Positions 13,901 through 20,592 of a stretch of 64,000 bases of DNA are shown here, piece after piece. The position numbers were made by a program, and so were the translations under genes. Below the pieces are notes generated by a model. The model worked only from the letters and a program-made list of their open reading frames with translations. It was not told where the DNA came from and searched no databases. The DNA lies in the NCBI RefSeq assembly GCF_022682495.2, contig NC_071392.1, forward strand, positions 105,886,896 through 105,950,895. The letters are read 5' to 3'. This stretch comes from Desmodus rotundus. Its lineage: Eukaryota; Chordata; Mammalia; Chiroptera; Phyllostomidae. Positions within the stretch are counted from its first letter, which is position 1. Each line of letters starts with the position of its first letter.

Positions 13901-15540
13901 AACTACCTGGCCAGGGCCTCAGCTGGGAGAATTGAGAGGGATGATAAACTTCTGTCACCAACATGGCGTTGACTGTCCCTTTCACATGCATTCTCAACAC
14001 CCCCATTTAACAGATGTGGAAACTGAGGCTCACAGGGGTCATGCCACTTGCCACATCCACAGCCAGGTTCCAAATCTACACCTTCAAGTCTTCACTTCCT
14101 AATCCCAGGTGAAAAAGCAGAGGCCAAGTCAGTGGTGGCAACCACGTGTGGGTCCCACACACCCTTTCTTCGCCTTTCCATGTGCTGGGCTCTGCTCCAG
14201 GTGGGGTGAGTCAGAAGCTGAGCGGGAAGTGGGGGGGGAAGCATGCGTGAGGGGAAAGTTACAGCAGGTGAGGACTGCCAGGGTGCCAGAAGCCATCCCT
14301 CACATGGGAGCGGGTTCCTCCCCTGAGTCCCAGGGGAGAGGTGGCATGGGGTTGGGGGTTGTCTGGGGCCTTTGTGGTCCCCTGGAGGAACACTTCCTGA
14401 ACCAAAAAATCAGGACAGGGTCTGACAAGTGCCTGACCAGAAAACTCCTGGGGATTGGAGCTGACCTGGGAAATTGTGGCCTGAAGACCCTGTGCCAAGG
14501 ACCCAAACCACTGTCCAGGGATCAGATGCCTCTCTGCTGAAAGAAGCTCTGCGGGAAGCCAGCAACCAGTGCTTTTCAAGTCTATACCCTCGTTCTGAGA
14601 AGGCAAACCCTATCTGGAGGAGGCTGCAGGAAGCCAGGGAGGGAACAGGGGAGGTCCTCACAGTCATCCCCATTCCCAGACTGGCGGAAAAGCCCAGAGT
14701 TCAGGAACCCAGGTGCACAGGTGTGAGAAAGGGACCTGGGGCCCAGAGACCGGGTTTCAGGCTCAACTCTGCCACTTAGTCCCTAGGGGAATGAGTAACA
14801 TGCAGACCGCAGTTCCTGCCTTGGCCCCAGGGGCTGCTGAAATCGAATGGTCTCGATACACAATAGTCTCTCTTCTCACCATCAACCCCAGCTGATGTAA
14901 AACTCAAGTGCAACAAGAAGAAAGGTCTCTGAAACTCAACCCAGCTGAGACCGGGAACCCCAGGTGGTGGGAGACAAAAGAGGCCCTCCCCCACCCCCAT
15001 CCCCCTGCATCCTTGTAGAGCCGAGGAGAGGGCTTAGGGTGCTCTGTGTTTCCACGAATGTTGAGAAAAAATGCCCACTGGCAAACCTGAACGCAAAGAG
15101 GCTTGAACGACAAGTGTCTTCCCGACTTTTGCCTCCCGCGCGCCGCGACTTGGAGAATCACTTTCCCTTTCCAGGGGTCGCCTCCCTCCCCGGTAATGGC
15201 TCTTCCAGCGGACACCGCTGTCCCACCCCCACTCCGCAATTAGGCGGGAGACGAAATGACCTCATACAGGGTTTGGCCCAGGTCCCAGGCGACCCACTCG
15301 CCGCGGTTCCAAGGCCCAACAGGCCCGAAGAGCTGAACGAGAGGCCCCAAGAGACCCCCGGCTTGGCGCGCCCCCTGCCTCGGGCGGCCCAGGACGCAGC
15401 ATTTCCCGCGGGAACCCCGCCCCACTCGTGGGGGGCTACGGTGAGGGTGGGGGTGGAACAGAGGTCGGGGAGAGGGGGATGGGTCCTGGGGAGGGCCCTC
15501 ACCCGCCCCGCTCTGCTCACCCGCGCGTCCGCCGAGACAT
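1516..15540 (-). CDS. MYBL2: MYBL2 (B-Myb) cell-cycle transcription factor, exons 1-8, 3' part outside window
   Basis: Eight coding exons on the minus strand join in phase: 15521-15540, 12315-12408, 8918-8989, 8018-8110, 7571-7791, 5639-5801, 4430-4717 and 1516-1935. They total 1371 nt, or 457 codons, of a protein that is about 700 residues in mammals. Codons 26 to about 184 form three Myb repeats with tryptophans in register (KVKWTQEE, DWKFLASHF, QCQYRWLRVLNP, GPWTKEEDEKV, QWTLIAKHL, CRERWHNHLNP, SCWTEEEDRI, NRWAEIAKMLPGR, NHWNSTIKRK). These bind the YAACNG motif. Exons 7 and 8 hold the acidic region and proline-directed Ser/Thr sites (RTPEP, SPVTEN, TPKSTPVKTLPFSP) of the kind phosphorylated by cyclin A-CDK2 in B-Myb. 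In vertebrates B-Myb joins the MuvB complex to drive G2/M genes; the MuvB-binding C-terminus lies beyond the left edge. Identity to human MYBL2 is very high in the DNA-binding domain. A-Myb and c-Myb are excluded by the N-terminus (ELDELHYQDTDSDVPEQ). Confidence 0.98.
1853..1873 (-). repeat. (CTG)7 / (CAG)7 trinucleotide tract inside MYBL2 exon 8
   Basis: Seven perfect CTG units on the plus strand read as AGC on the coding strand and encode seven serines (residues 339-345) in frame. A Pro/Gln-rich segment (MQPQPPQPRQ) follows directly. The tract is short and uninterrupted. Confidence 0.95.
2166..2351 (+). mobile_element. Ves-type bat SINE
   Basis: It begins GCCCTGGCTGGTGTGGCTCA, has a tRNA-like core with GTTCGATTCCCAGTCAGGGC, then a CT-rich stretch and an (A)nAC tail. 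It lies in MYBL2 intron 7. Confidence 0.9.
2364..2537 (+). mobile_element. Ves-related SINE, second subfamily
   Basis: It begins CCCCTGGCTGGGTAGCTCAG and has the core GGGTTCAATCCCCAATCAGG. After the core it differs from the common Ves form (AGTGGAATAACAAATCAATG) and it ends CTCTCTAAAGTCAATTAAAA. It lies directly after the copy at 2166. Confidence 0.85.
2967..2980 (+). repeat. Poly(C) run
   Basis: An uninterrupted run of about 14 C lies in MYBL2 intron 7. Nothing around it looks functional. Confidence 0.85.
3600..3782 (+). repeat. MIR SINE
   Basis: The MIR core is visible (CTAGCTGTGTGACCTTGGGT, then CTCAGTCTCGTCTACAAAA). It ends near TTCAATAAACAT. It lies in MYBL2 intron 7. Confidence 0.8.
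4038..4073 (+). repeat. Short minisatellite (CCAGCCCCT)n
   Basis: Four tandem 9-bp units of CCCCTCCAG lie in MYBL2 intron 7. Confidence 0.85.
4430..4717 (-). CDS. MYBL2: MYBL2 exon 7
   Basis: Residues 222-317, from GSLVTSWPLALPAVKEEE to SEALDLIES. The acceptor is CCAGCAG|GGAAGT and the donor TCG|GTAATG, which is phase 0 at both ends. The exon contains a VKEE match to the psi-K-x-E SUMO consensus, an acidic EESSEEE stretch, the CDK-type site RTPEP and the conserved hydrophobic block YKWVVEAANLLIPAVGSS. Any modification is inferred from motifs only. Confidence 0.96.
5158..5315 (+). mobile_element. 5'-truncated Ves-related SINE
   Basis: Only the part from GTTCGGTCCCCGGTCAGGGC onward is present, followed by AAGTGGAACAAATGGATG, a CT-rich stretch and an A-rich tail. 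It lies in MYBL2 intron 6 to exon-7-proximal DNA. Confidence 0.8.
5639..5801 (-). CDS. MYBL2: MYBL2 exon 6
   Basis: This exon completes Arg167 and runs to Gln221: TDNAVKNHWNSTIKRK, which ends Myb repeat 3, then VDTGGFLSESKECKPPVYLLLELEGKD. The acceptor is CCCACAG|GACAGAC and the donor CAG|GTGGGA. The incoming phase is 2, matching the AG left by exon 5. Confidence 0.97.
7167..7369 (+). mobile_element. Full-length Ves SINE with target-site duplication
   Basis: It begins GCCCTGGCTGATGTGGCTC, contains the core CAGGTTCGGTTCCCAGTTGG and ends with an A-rich tail. A perfect 10-bp duplication CTGCACAGTG flanks it (7157-7166 and 7370-7379). It lies in MYBL2 intron 5, about 200 bp from exon 5. Confidence 0.93.
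7571..7791 (-). CDS. MYBL2: MYBL2 exon 5 (Myb repeats R2-R3)
   Basis: Residues 94 to 166 plus two bases of Arg167. It starts VIELVKKYGTKQWTLIAKHL and ends RWAEIAKMLPG. It carries most of the R2 and R3 recognition helices (GRLGKQCRERWHNHLNP). The acceptor is CTCCAAG|GTCATT and the donor GGGAG|GTGAGC. As far as I can recall it is essentially identical to human. Confidence 0.98.
8018..8110 (-). CDS. MYBL2: MYBL2 exon 4
   Basis: Residues 63-93: NRTDQQCQYRWLRVLNPDLV, which ends R1, then KGPWTKEEDEK, which opens R2. The acceptor is CTCCCAG|AACCGC and the donor AAG|GTAACT. It is 93 nt long and phase 0 at both ends. Confidence 0.97.
8918..8989 (-). CDS. MYBL2: MYBL2 exon 3 (Myb repeat R1)
   Basis: Residues 39-62: DEQLRTLVRQFGQQDWKF then LASHFP. 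The acceptor is TTGGCAG|GACGAG and the donor TTTCCT|GTGAGTG. It is 72 nt long and phase 0 at both ends. Confidence 0.96.
9080..9500 (+). repeat. Unassigned ancient interspersed repeat
   Basis: The stretch has the general layout 'caccaggcgctacaggc ... ccttctgggccttacagtgca ... gggagacaaatgtg', which recurs in recognisably related form near 49715 and 52915. I believe it is an old mammalian repeat but cannot name the family with certainty. Confidence 0.4.
9760..10225 (+). repeat. L1 3'-end fragments (old L1M type)
   Basis: Two adjacent L1 3' UTR pieces carry 'gaattatacttttaaggcattgtagctg' and 'gaactgtacacttaaaagcagt'-type ends and the 'atgccaagcgaaataagcca' motif. They lie in MYBL2 intron 2. 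Confidence 0.7.
10240..11000 (+). repeat. L2 LINE fragment
   Basis: The L2 3' region is recognisable from TCTGCTTTAGAAACCTTCAATG GCTCC, the CTGAAGGCCCTTCAGGGTTTGG stretch and the following CT-rich sequence. It is diverged and lies in MYBL2 intron 2. Confidence 0.6.
11410..11945 (+). repeat. L1M 3' UTR fragment
   Basis: It contains 'gcccatcaaccagtgaa', 'ggaatgctattcagcaat' and the late 'ggttgtacatcaactatactt' motif, all in L1 sense order. It lies in MYBL2 intron 2. Confidence 0.75.
12315..12408 (-). CDS. MYBL2: MYBL2 exon 2
   Basis: It completes codon 7 and runs to residue 38: EELDELHYQDTDSDVPEQ, RDSKCKVKWTQEE. The acceptor is CCCTGCAG|TGAGGA and the donor GAGGAG|GTGAGT. With the 20-nt coding part of exon 1 this makes exactly 38 codons, the same count as I remember in human. 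Confidence 0.96.
12688..12870 (+). mobile_element. 5'-truncated Ves SINE with 16-bp target-site duplication
   Basis: The element lacks its first 40 or so bases, starting near GCACAGACCTATGAACCAAA. The remaining core and tail are intact. It is flanked by perfect copies of AGAAAAAGGAAGTTGA (12672-12687 and 12871-12886), so it was truncated when it inserted. It lies in MYBL2 intron 1. Confidence 0.93.
13750..13917 (-). mobile_element. Ves-related SINE, reverse orientation
   Basis: It reads from a poly(T) tail through GATCTGGGATCGAACCCACA to the reversed head AACTACCTGGCCAGGGC. Roughly similar flanks (CTCAGGGGGGAGAATT and CTCAGCTGGGAGAATT) may be a decayed duplication. It lies in MYBL2 intron 1. 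Confidence 0.87.
15521..15540 (-). CDS. MYBL2: MYBL2 exon 1, coding part (start codon)
   Basis: The ATG at 15540-15538 opens MSRRTR and is followed by GG|GTGAGCAG, a strong donor. The split codon becomes GGT (Gly7) on joining exon 2; I recall Cys in human. The start is fixed by the conserved N-terminal peptide and by its position downstream (in gene sense) of the E2F/CHR element. The untranslated part of exon 1 probably extends to about 15700. Confidence 0.92.
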
Positions 15541-15729
15541 CCCCCCCGGCCCGGGCCGCGCCGCGCTCGCCTGCCCGCCGGCTGAGCCCGGAGCGGGAGC
15601 CGGGCCGGGGTCAAAGCGCGGGCTGCTCCGGCCGCTCCGGGCCCCGGGGCCGCGCTAGGAGGCGTCAGCGTATCCGCAGGTCGCGCCGCCGCTCGCAGGA
15701 ACTGCGGCCAACGCTAGCGCGCGCAGAAG

Positions 15730-15751
15730 CACTTTCCTATCTCCCGCCAAG
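15730..15751 (-). promoter_or_regulatory. MYBL2: E2F site with adjacent CHR/downstream repression element of MYBL2
   Basis: On the gene strand CTTGGCGGGAG (15751-15741) is followed directly by ATAGGAAAGTG (15740-15730). This matches the arrangement described for the mouse and human B-myb promoter: an E2F site plus a downstream repression/CHR-like element, through which E2F4-p130/DREAM represses the gene in G0/G1. It lies about 190-210 bp upstream of the ATG. Regulation is inferred from this motif match. Confidence 0.85.
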
Positions 15752-17430
15752 CGCGTCGGCACCGCCCGGGCCTGGCGCGCAGGCAGACAGGCAGGTTCGG
15801 GGCGGGGCCTGGCGGAGGCGGGGGCTGCTCGGGGGCGGGGCCGGCGGGCGGGCGGTGCACAGCCTCAGAGCCCCAAAGCCTCAGGCAGGGCGAGGAGGAG
15901 CGGGTAGGTGCGGCTCCGAGTCCGTCGCCTCCAAACTGAGTCTGGACTCAGGAAAGGTGTGGATCGGGCCGCCCAGCAGTAGCCCCCCACAGCAAAGACT
16001 GAGGGAAGGGAGTGAGCCTCAAGAATGGGAGAGTGAAGGCGGGAAATGGCCCTTGGGTGAAACTAGCCTAGGGCTCGTCCAAGCTGTTCCTCAGCCTACA
16101 GTCCCTGCCCTGAAGCGGCCCCCTCACCTCCGCCTGGACCAGGGCTGCGCCTTCCAACCTGCTTCCTCTTCAGCCTCGAATTCCGGGGCTCCGGCTCCTC
16201 GGTTCTACTCCTGCCTAGCAGCCCGAGTGAGCCCCTTAAATGTAAACTCGATCTAGCTTCTCCAAAACTTAAAACCTCTGTCCTCCCTAATCAGATTAAT
16301 AGGATTCTGCCCCGCCACCGCTCCCCATCTCTAGCCCAAAGAAACTGGCTTCCTTGCCTTTGCTGGGGTCAGGGACACTTCCGCCCTTCCCGCCTATTTC
16401 CTATTTATCCTTGGGATCCACTGCCCCTAATCTGCTGGTTGACTTGCACGTTTCCACCTTTGGACTTGGTGGCGAGGGGACAGGGAAGGGGCCACATACT
16501 AAACCTGAGGAGCTCAGGGGAGGCGTGCCTGGCGGCCTTACAAACTCAGAGACTGAAAGTAACCAGCCGCACAGCGGGGTCTGAAGTCAAAACTTTCTAA
16601 GTGAAATCCGGTCAGTCTGCAGGCCCTAGGTGGGTTTTGTCCCTGACAAAGGTCAGTCTTTAGACCTTAACTGAGCCTGTGTTTTGGCATCTACAGCATA
16701 CCTTTGTCAAGATAATTTCCTTTTTTTCTAGACCCTTCAGGCACAACCAACCCTCATTGTTATTGTTATCATGTTGATTGTTAACTATTACCCACATTGT
16801 AAAGAAAGTATGCGCCTATTCATTTTACTTTTTATATAATCTTCACCGCTATAACCCTTTTAGAATTCCCCTTTTATTCTGATGTATAAAATAAGTGGTT
16901 AAACTGCCGTTTTCCGGAGTATTTTCTCAATCCGTTGATTTTGCTTCCCAGCAATTGTTGTCTGTTTGGCTCAAATAAAATGCTAAAAATTCTCTATCTG
17001 AACATTTCTTACCCCGACGGAACTATGGGCATGCCGAGGTCCAGGTGGTCCCTGCATTCACCACATATCCCCAAGGCCCAGAGTTGAGCTGTTGAGTTGA
17101 ATTCAAGATTTTCCATTTTAAGTTGCCGCGTAACACGTACCTTCCACACACAGCGCCCCCCCCCGCCTGCTGAGAGGAAGGAAAATGCACAGGAGCCTGG
17201 GGAGACCTGTGCTTCAGACTACTCTTGCAGAAGCTGCTTGGGGGGCAGTGGAGCAGCTTCTGCTGATGAAAACTTAATTTACCACGGCAGAAGAAACACT
17301 GACATCTCAAGTGCGAGAAGATTCCACGTCCATCAATTCAGGGCTTCCCTACCCACTTCCCTCATGAAATAATTCATAGGGACATCCCTTTCTCACTGCT
17401 AAAGCATAGTGTTTGAGGGTGCAGGCTCTG

Positions 17431-17599
17431 CCCTGGCCAGCTAGCTCTGGCCGGCTAGAATGTCGTCCTTTCCCAGATAACGCAAGGTTGTGGGTTTGAT
17501 CCCTGGTCCAAGCACAAATGAGAATCAACCAGAGTGTGTAAATAAGTGGAATGACAAATCTATGTTTTTCTCTCGCTCCGAAATCAATTTTTAAAAATA
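17431..17599 (+). mobile_element. Ves-related SINE
   Basis: It begins CTGCCCTGGCCAGCTAGCTC, has the core GTGGGTTTGATCCCTGGTCC and AAGTGGAATGACAAATCTAT, and ends AATCAATTTTTAAAAATA. It is the second-subfamily type. Confidence 0.85.
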
Positions 17600-17773
17600 T
17601 TTTTTCTTCTTAGCTTTTATTTATTTTTAGAGAGTGAGGAAGGGAGAGAGAAACATTGATCGGTTGCCTGTTGTGTGCTCCCCGATCCGAAACTGAAGCC
17701 TGAAATCACAACCCTGGCAACCCTTGTTTGCAGGACTATGACCCAGCTCACTGAGCTGCACCAGTCAGGGCAA
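17600..17773 (-). mobile_element. Ves SINE, reverse orientation, abutting the previous copy
   Basis: It reads TTTTATTTATTTTTAGAGAG through GAAACATTGATCGGTTGCCT to CACTGAGCTGCACCAGTCAG. Together with 17431-17599 it forms a tail-to-tail inverted pair. Confidence 0.87.
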
Positions 17774-17820
17774 TAGATATATATATATATATATATATAG
17801 ATATAGATATATATAATTTT
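17774..17820. repeat. (TA)n microsatellite
   Basis: Imperfect TA/TAGA dinucleotide repeat of about 45 bp directly next to the reversed Ves head. Confidence 0.9.
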
Positions 17821-17825
17821 TTTTT

Positions 17826-17953
17826 AAGTGCAGGCTCTGAAGCCAGAATTCCTCAGGTCTGAGTCCCAGCTCCATCATATACTGCTTGTGTGGTCTTAGG
17901 AAATTTACTTAACCTCTCTGTGCCTCAGTTTTCTCATCTGTAAAAATAAGATT
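17826..17953 (+). repeat. MIR SINE
   Basis: Shows the MIR motif series TGCAGGCTCTGAAGCCAGA, ACTTAACCTCTCTGTGCCTC and TTTTCTCATCTGTAAAAA. Confidence 0.8.
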
Positions 17954-17974
17954 CCTCAAAAACTTAGATAGCTT

Positions 17975-18190
17975 TTACTATGTGCCAACCACTGTTCTGT
18001 ACGCTTTACAAATTTTAACTCATTTAATCCTCAAACAAATTTACAGAGTTAGAATTATCCTTTTAGCAGATGGGGAAACTGAGGCTCCGGCCTCCCGCGG
18101 GTTACACCGGCGGGAAATGGCAAAGCAGGGGTTCCGAGCCTGGCTGCCCAGTCCCAGAGTCCGTGCTCGTCGTCACTCTGTAGAGTGGCT
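17975..18190 (-). repeat. MIR SINE, reverse orientation
   Basis: Reverse-complement MIR series: CTCATTTAATCCTCAAAC, GATGGGGAAACTGAGGCTCC, then CCCAGAGTCCGTGCTCGTCG. Confidence 0.75.
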
Positions 18191-18379
18191 GTAGGATCCA
18201 GTATTCGTAAACCGCTGAAAACACTCCCTGGTACCAAGTACTACATGACTTTCCGTTGTTATGTATGTGACTCTTCATTTGATTACTATTGTGACAATTC
18301 ACTGCTTCCTGGCTTGTCTCATGAGGTCCAGCAAGCTGCTTCGCACACAGCACACAGTCTCACGTGGCTTCTCAGTCTC

Positions 18380-18740
18380 CCGTGCCTGCGGCGACCCAGG
18401 GCAGGAGCGTGGCGAGTTCCGCGCACCCGGGCGTAGGCGGGCGCTCAGGGCCAGGTGTGGTCTGGCCGCGGGCGCCCCGCCGCCCGTCACGGAGCACGCC
18501 CTTCGGGCGCGCTCGGACTCGGGCGCCGCGCGCGGGGCATCTCGGGAGCCTCGCCCCCTGACGTCCGCAGGGCGGCACCTGCGCTGGTTCCGCTCGAAGC
18601 TTCCGGGGTTCCAGCGGTCTGACCCGCCGCGACTGCCTCGCCCGCGGTTCCGACAGCCCCGCACGCGCGGAGCCAGCATCGCTGGGAGGCCGCCCCTAAG
18701 GCCTGCCGTTTGGGACCCCGTTCTGCCCGGAGCCGCCCCT
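18380..18740. promoter_or_regulatory. Orphan CpG island about 2.9 kb upstream of the MYBL2 start codon
   Basis: A compact block of very high CG-dinucleotide density is separated from the MYBL2 promoter island by about 2.5 kb of ordinary sequence. It contains a CRE-type TGACGT core at 18559-18564 and several GC-rich palindromic stretches. No known gene starts here. The open frames crossing it show no family motif and I take them as GC-driven. Confidence 0.55.
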
Positions 18741-20336
18741 GATGACCCCCCTCTGTGTCAGCCCCGGACAAGCCTCTAACACTGCGGATCTCCTGGGTGC
18801 TATTCGTCACCGTTTGCGACTCTCATTAGGAAGTCCTTTTCTCTCCTGGATTGGATTGTGGGCTGCAGGAGCGCAGCCCTAGGATGAAACATTAGTCGGC
18901 TTCAAGCTAAAGTTTGGTGTAAGCAAGAATTTTCTTTTTAAAGTGTGTATTTCTGGCTGTCTCTCAAAGGCAGCGGAAAAAGATAACGTGGGTGGGAGAA
19001 AGGGGAACTGAATGCCTTAAGAGGGTGATGTTCTTTCTCTTCATCCTTTGGTTCTGTTTTCAGGTATCACCTATGTATTTTATTTCTAAAAATTTTTAAG
19101 TTTCATTAAGGCATCTGTAGTGCCCTAGGACCTTTTAGGAAACAGAAGTTTAAAAGTCTCTTACATTTGGTTTTACAAATAAAAACAGCAAAAGCCATAG
19201 ATCTATGAATCATGAGACACCACATTTTGCCCCTTTCTAGTAGGACTGACATGTCCGTTACACCGTCTCCCCTTTCTCGTGTTACTTCCTCTCTTTGACA
19301 CTAATGTTTCTCTGATCAGAGATGTGCTTGAGTTCAAATAGAATCTGGTCAAATAAAAGCAGGTCATTTTTATGCTGTTATCTGCTAGGACTGATGCTAT
19401 TACTTTTTGTTTGTGGGTTGTTGTTGTTAAGAATAAAGTGGAAACACCTGTTCAAGTCGGTTAACTTTTTCATCTCAAACGATTTATGTGAACAACTCAC
19501 ATCTTGAGACTGGACATCCTTTCTAAGACTCACTTAGGGATTTCCAGCTATTTACTGGTTATCTCCACTGCATGAAATGTCATCATCTCAATTGGATTCT
19601 TATGCTCAAAGCAGTTCACGCTTTGGAATCCCCAGCTTCCCACACCGCCACCACCAAGCAGTCAGGATCAGAGTCTTGGCAATCTGACCTTCAACCCCCA
19701 GGCCAAATCCATTTCAAAATGGCCCCCTTCCTACAACAGCACCGTGGTCCACATCCTCATTACTTCCTCTTGGGGTTGTAGCACACCCTCCCCCTACATG
19801 GCCTGCCTCCCACAGTCCCATCTTTACAAAGCCCACCTGCTGAGCCATTCCCTCTGCACCACATCCCATACATACAGGCAGTGGCCCTGCAATCTTCTCT
19901 GGTTTTCCGGGATCCCCAAAGCTGGTTCCCACCATATCCAGTACACTGCTGCCCCATTCGAGCAGGGCTAGTCTCGCCCACTGTCCTTGGGGTCATCATT
20001 TTGCCCTGCACTATCGCCCCAAACGATAGCACTGAGTGCTTCGGGAGCTCAGAGGAGGGACAAAGTACGGGTGGATACAAGAGCCTCCGAATGGCTGTCT
20101 TGTGGGCAGCTGGATATGTAAGGAAGATGTCCACCTACTGTTGTGTTTTTTCCATTAGGAGCAGTGGGGCAAAGGGACTGCATCCTTTTGAACTAGTCCA
20201 AAAGCTGTACAGTATGCACAAGCTCGAGAGTAATTTATGCCTTTGGTAAAAGAGACTCAATTCCAGAACTAGCGTTGAAAGAAAAGACTTCAGTGAAACA
20301 CTATTTCATATATTATAAAGTACAGATTCAATCAGA

Positions 20337-20342
20337 TTTAAT
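20337..20342 (-). terminator. IFT52: Candidate IFT52 polyadenylation signal ATTAAA
   Basis: ATTAAA occurs on the gene strand about 205 bases after the stop codon. No AATAAA is present between it and the stop. Cleavage would fall near 20315-20325. Confidence 0.4.
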
Positions 20343-20544
20343 TTAGAAAAAAACAGAACATATCTTACAGAAGGCTCTTTTAAGTTAGAAATGTTTTACC
20401 TATCTGGGCACTACAAAAGATACACAAACCTCACATAGCTCCTAGTAGAAAGGAGAGAGAGACAACTTTGATAAAGGAGTTGGGGAACAGTTGAAAAGCA
20501 GTTGGCAAGTCAGGAGGCAGAAAATGCTTCAAGAGGCAGGATCC

Positions 20545-20592
20545 TCAGAAATTATCCTGGAGTGCGGTTTCACTTGTATCAATGTCGTGTTC
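20545..20592 (-). CDS. IFT52: IFT52 last coding exon
   Basis: Residues 423-437 and stop: EHDIDTSETALQDNF then TGA at 20547-20545. The acceptor is CATCCAG|GAACAC. Without this short exon the protein would end in intron sequence; the match to the human C-terminus (EHDIDTSETAFQNNF) fixes it. Confidence 0.95.
   Translation of the reverse strand, partial: EHDIDTSETALQDNF

Larger units (their letters stand above)
12409..15520 (-). other. MYBL2 intron 1
   Basis: This 3.1-kb intron holds the two Ves copies at 12688 and 13750 and a weak MIR-like piece near 13990-14080. Between about 14100 and 15000 the sequence is unique by eye, with no exon-like ORF on the gene strand. Confidence 0.7.
15100..15900. 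promoter_or_regulatory. MYBL2: CpG-island promoter of MYBL2
   Basis: CG dinucleotides are dense here compared with the flanks, no TATA box is evident and the MYBL2 start codon lies inside. Two GC boxes of the Sp1 type (GGGGCGGGGC) occur at about 15799-15808 and 15832-15842. A TATA-less, GC-rich promoter is what is known for mammalian B-myb. Confidence 0.85.
15900..20315. other. Intergenic region between MYBL2 and the IFT52 3' end
   Basis: No coding exon is recognisable. It contains a pair of oppositely oriented Ves SINEs (17431-17775), a TA microsatellite, two MIRs and a separate CpG-rich block at about 18380-18740. The stretches 16250-17400 and 18800-20300 look unique by eye. Confidence 0.65.

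Noticed and set aside
14964..16256. 430-codon plus-strand open frame across the MYBL2 promoter
   Set aside because: It is antisense to MYBL2 exon 1, lies in the CpG island and has low-complexity Pro/Arg/Gly composition with no family motif. GC-rich DNA lacks stop codons by chance.
18261..18779. 172-codon plus-strand frame in the orphan CpG island
   Set aside because: Arg/Pro/Ala-rich composition, no motif, and open frames on both strands across the same DNA. It is a GC effect; only the CpG island is reported.
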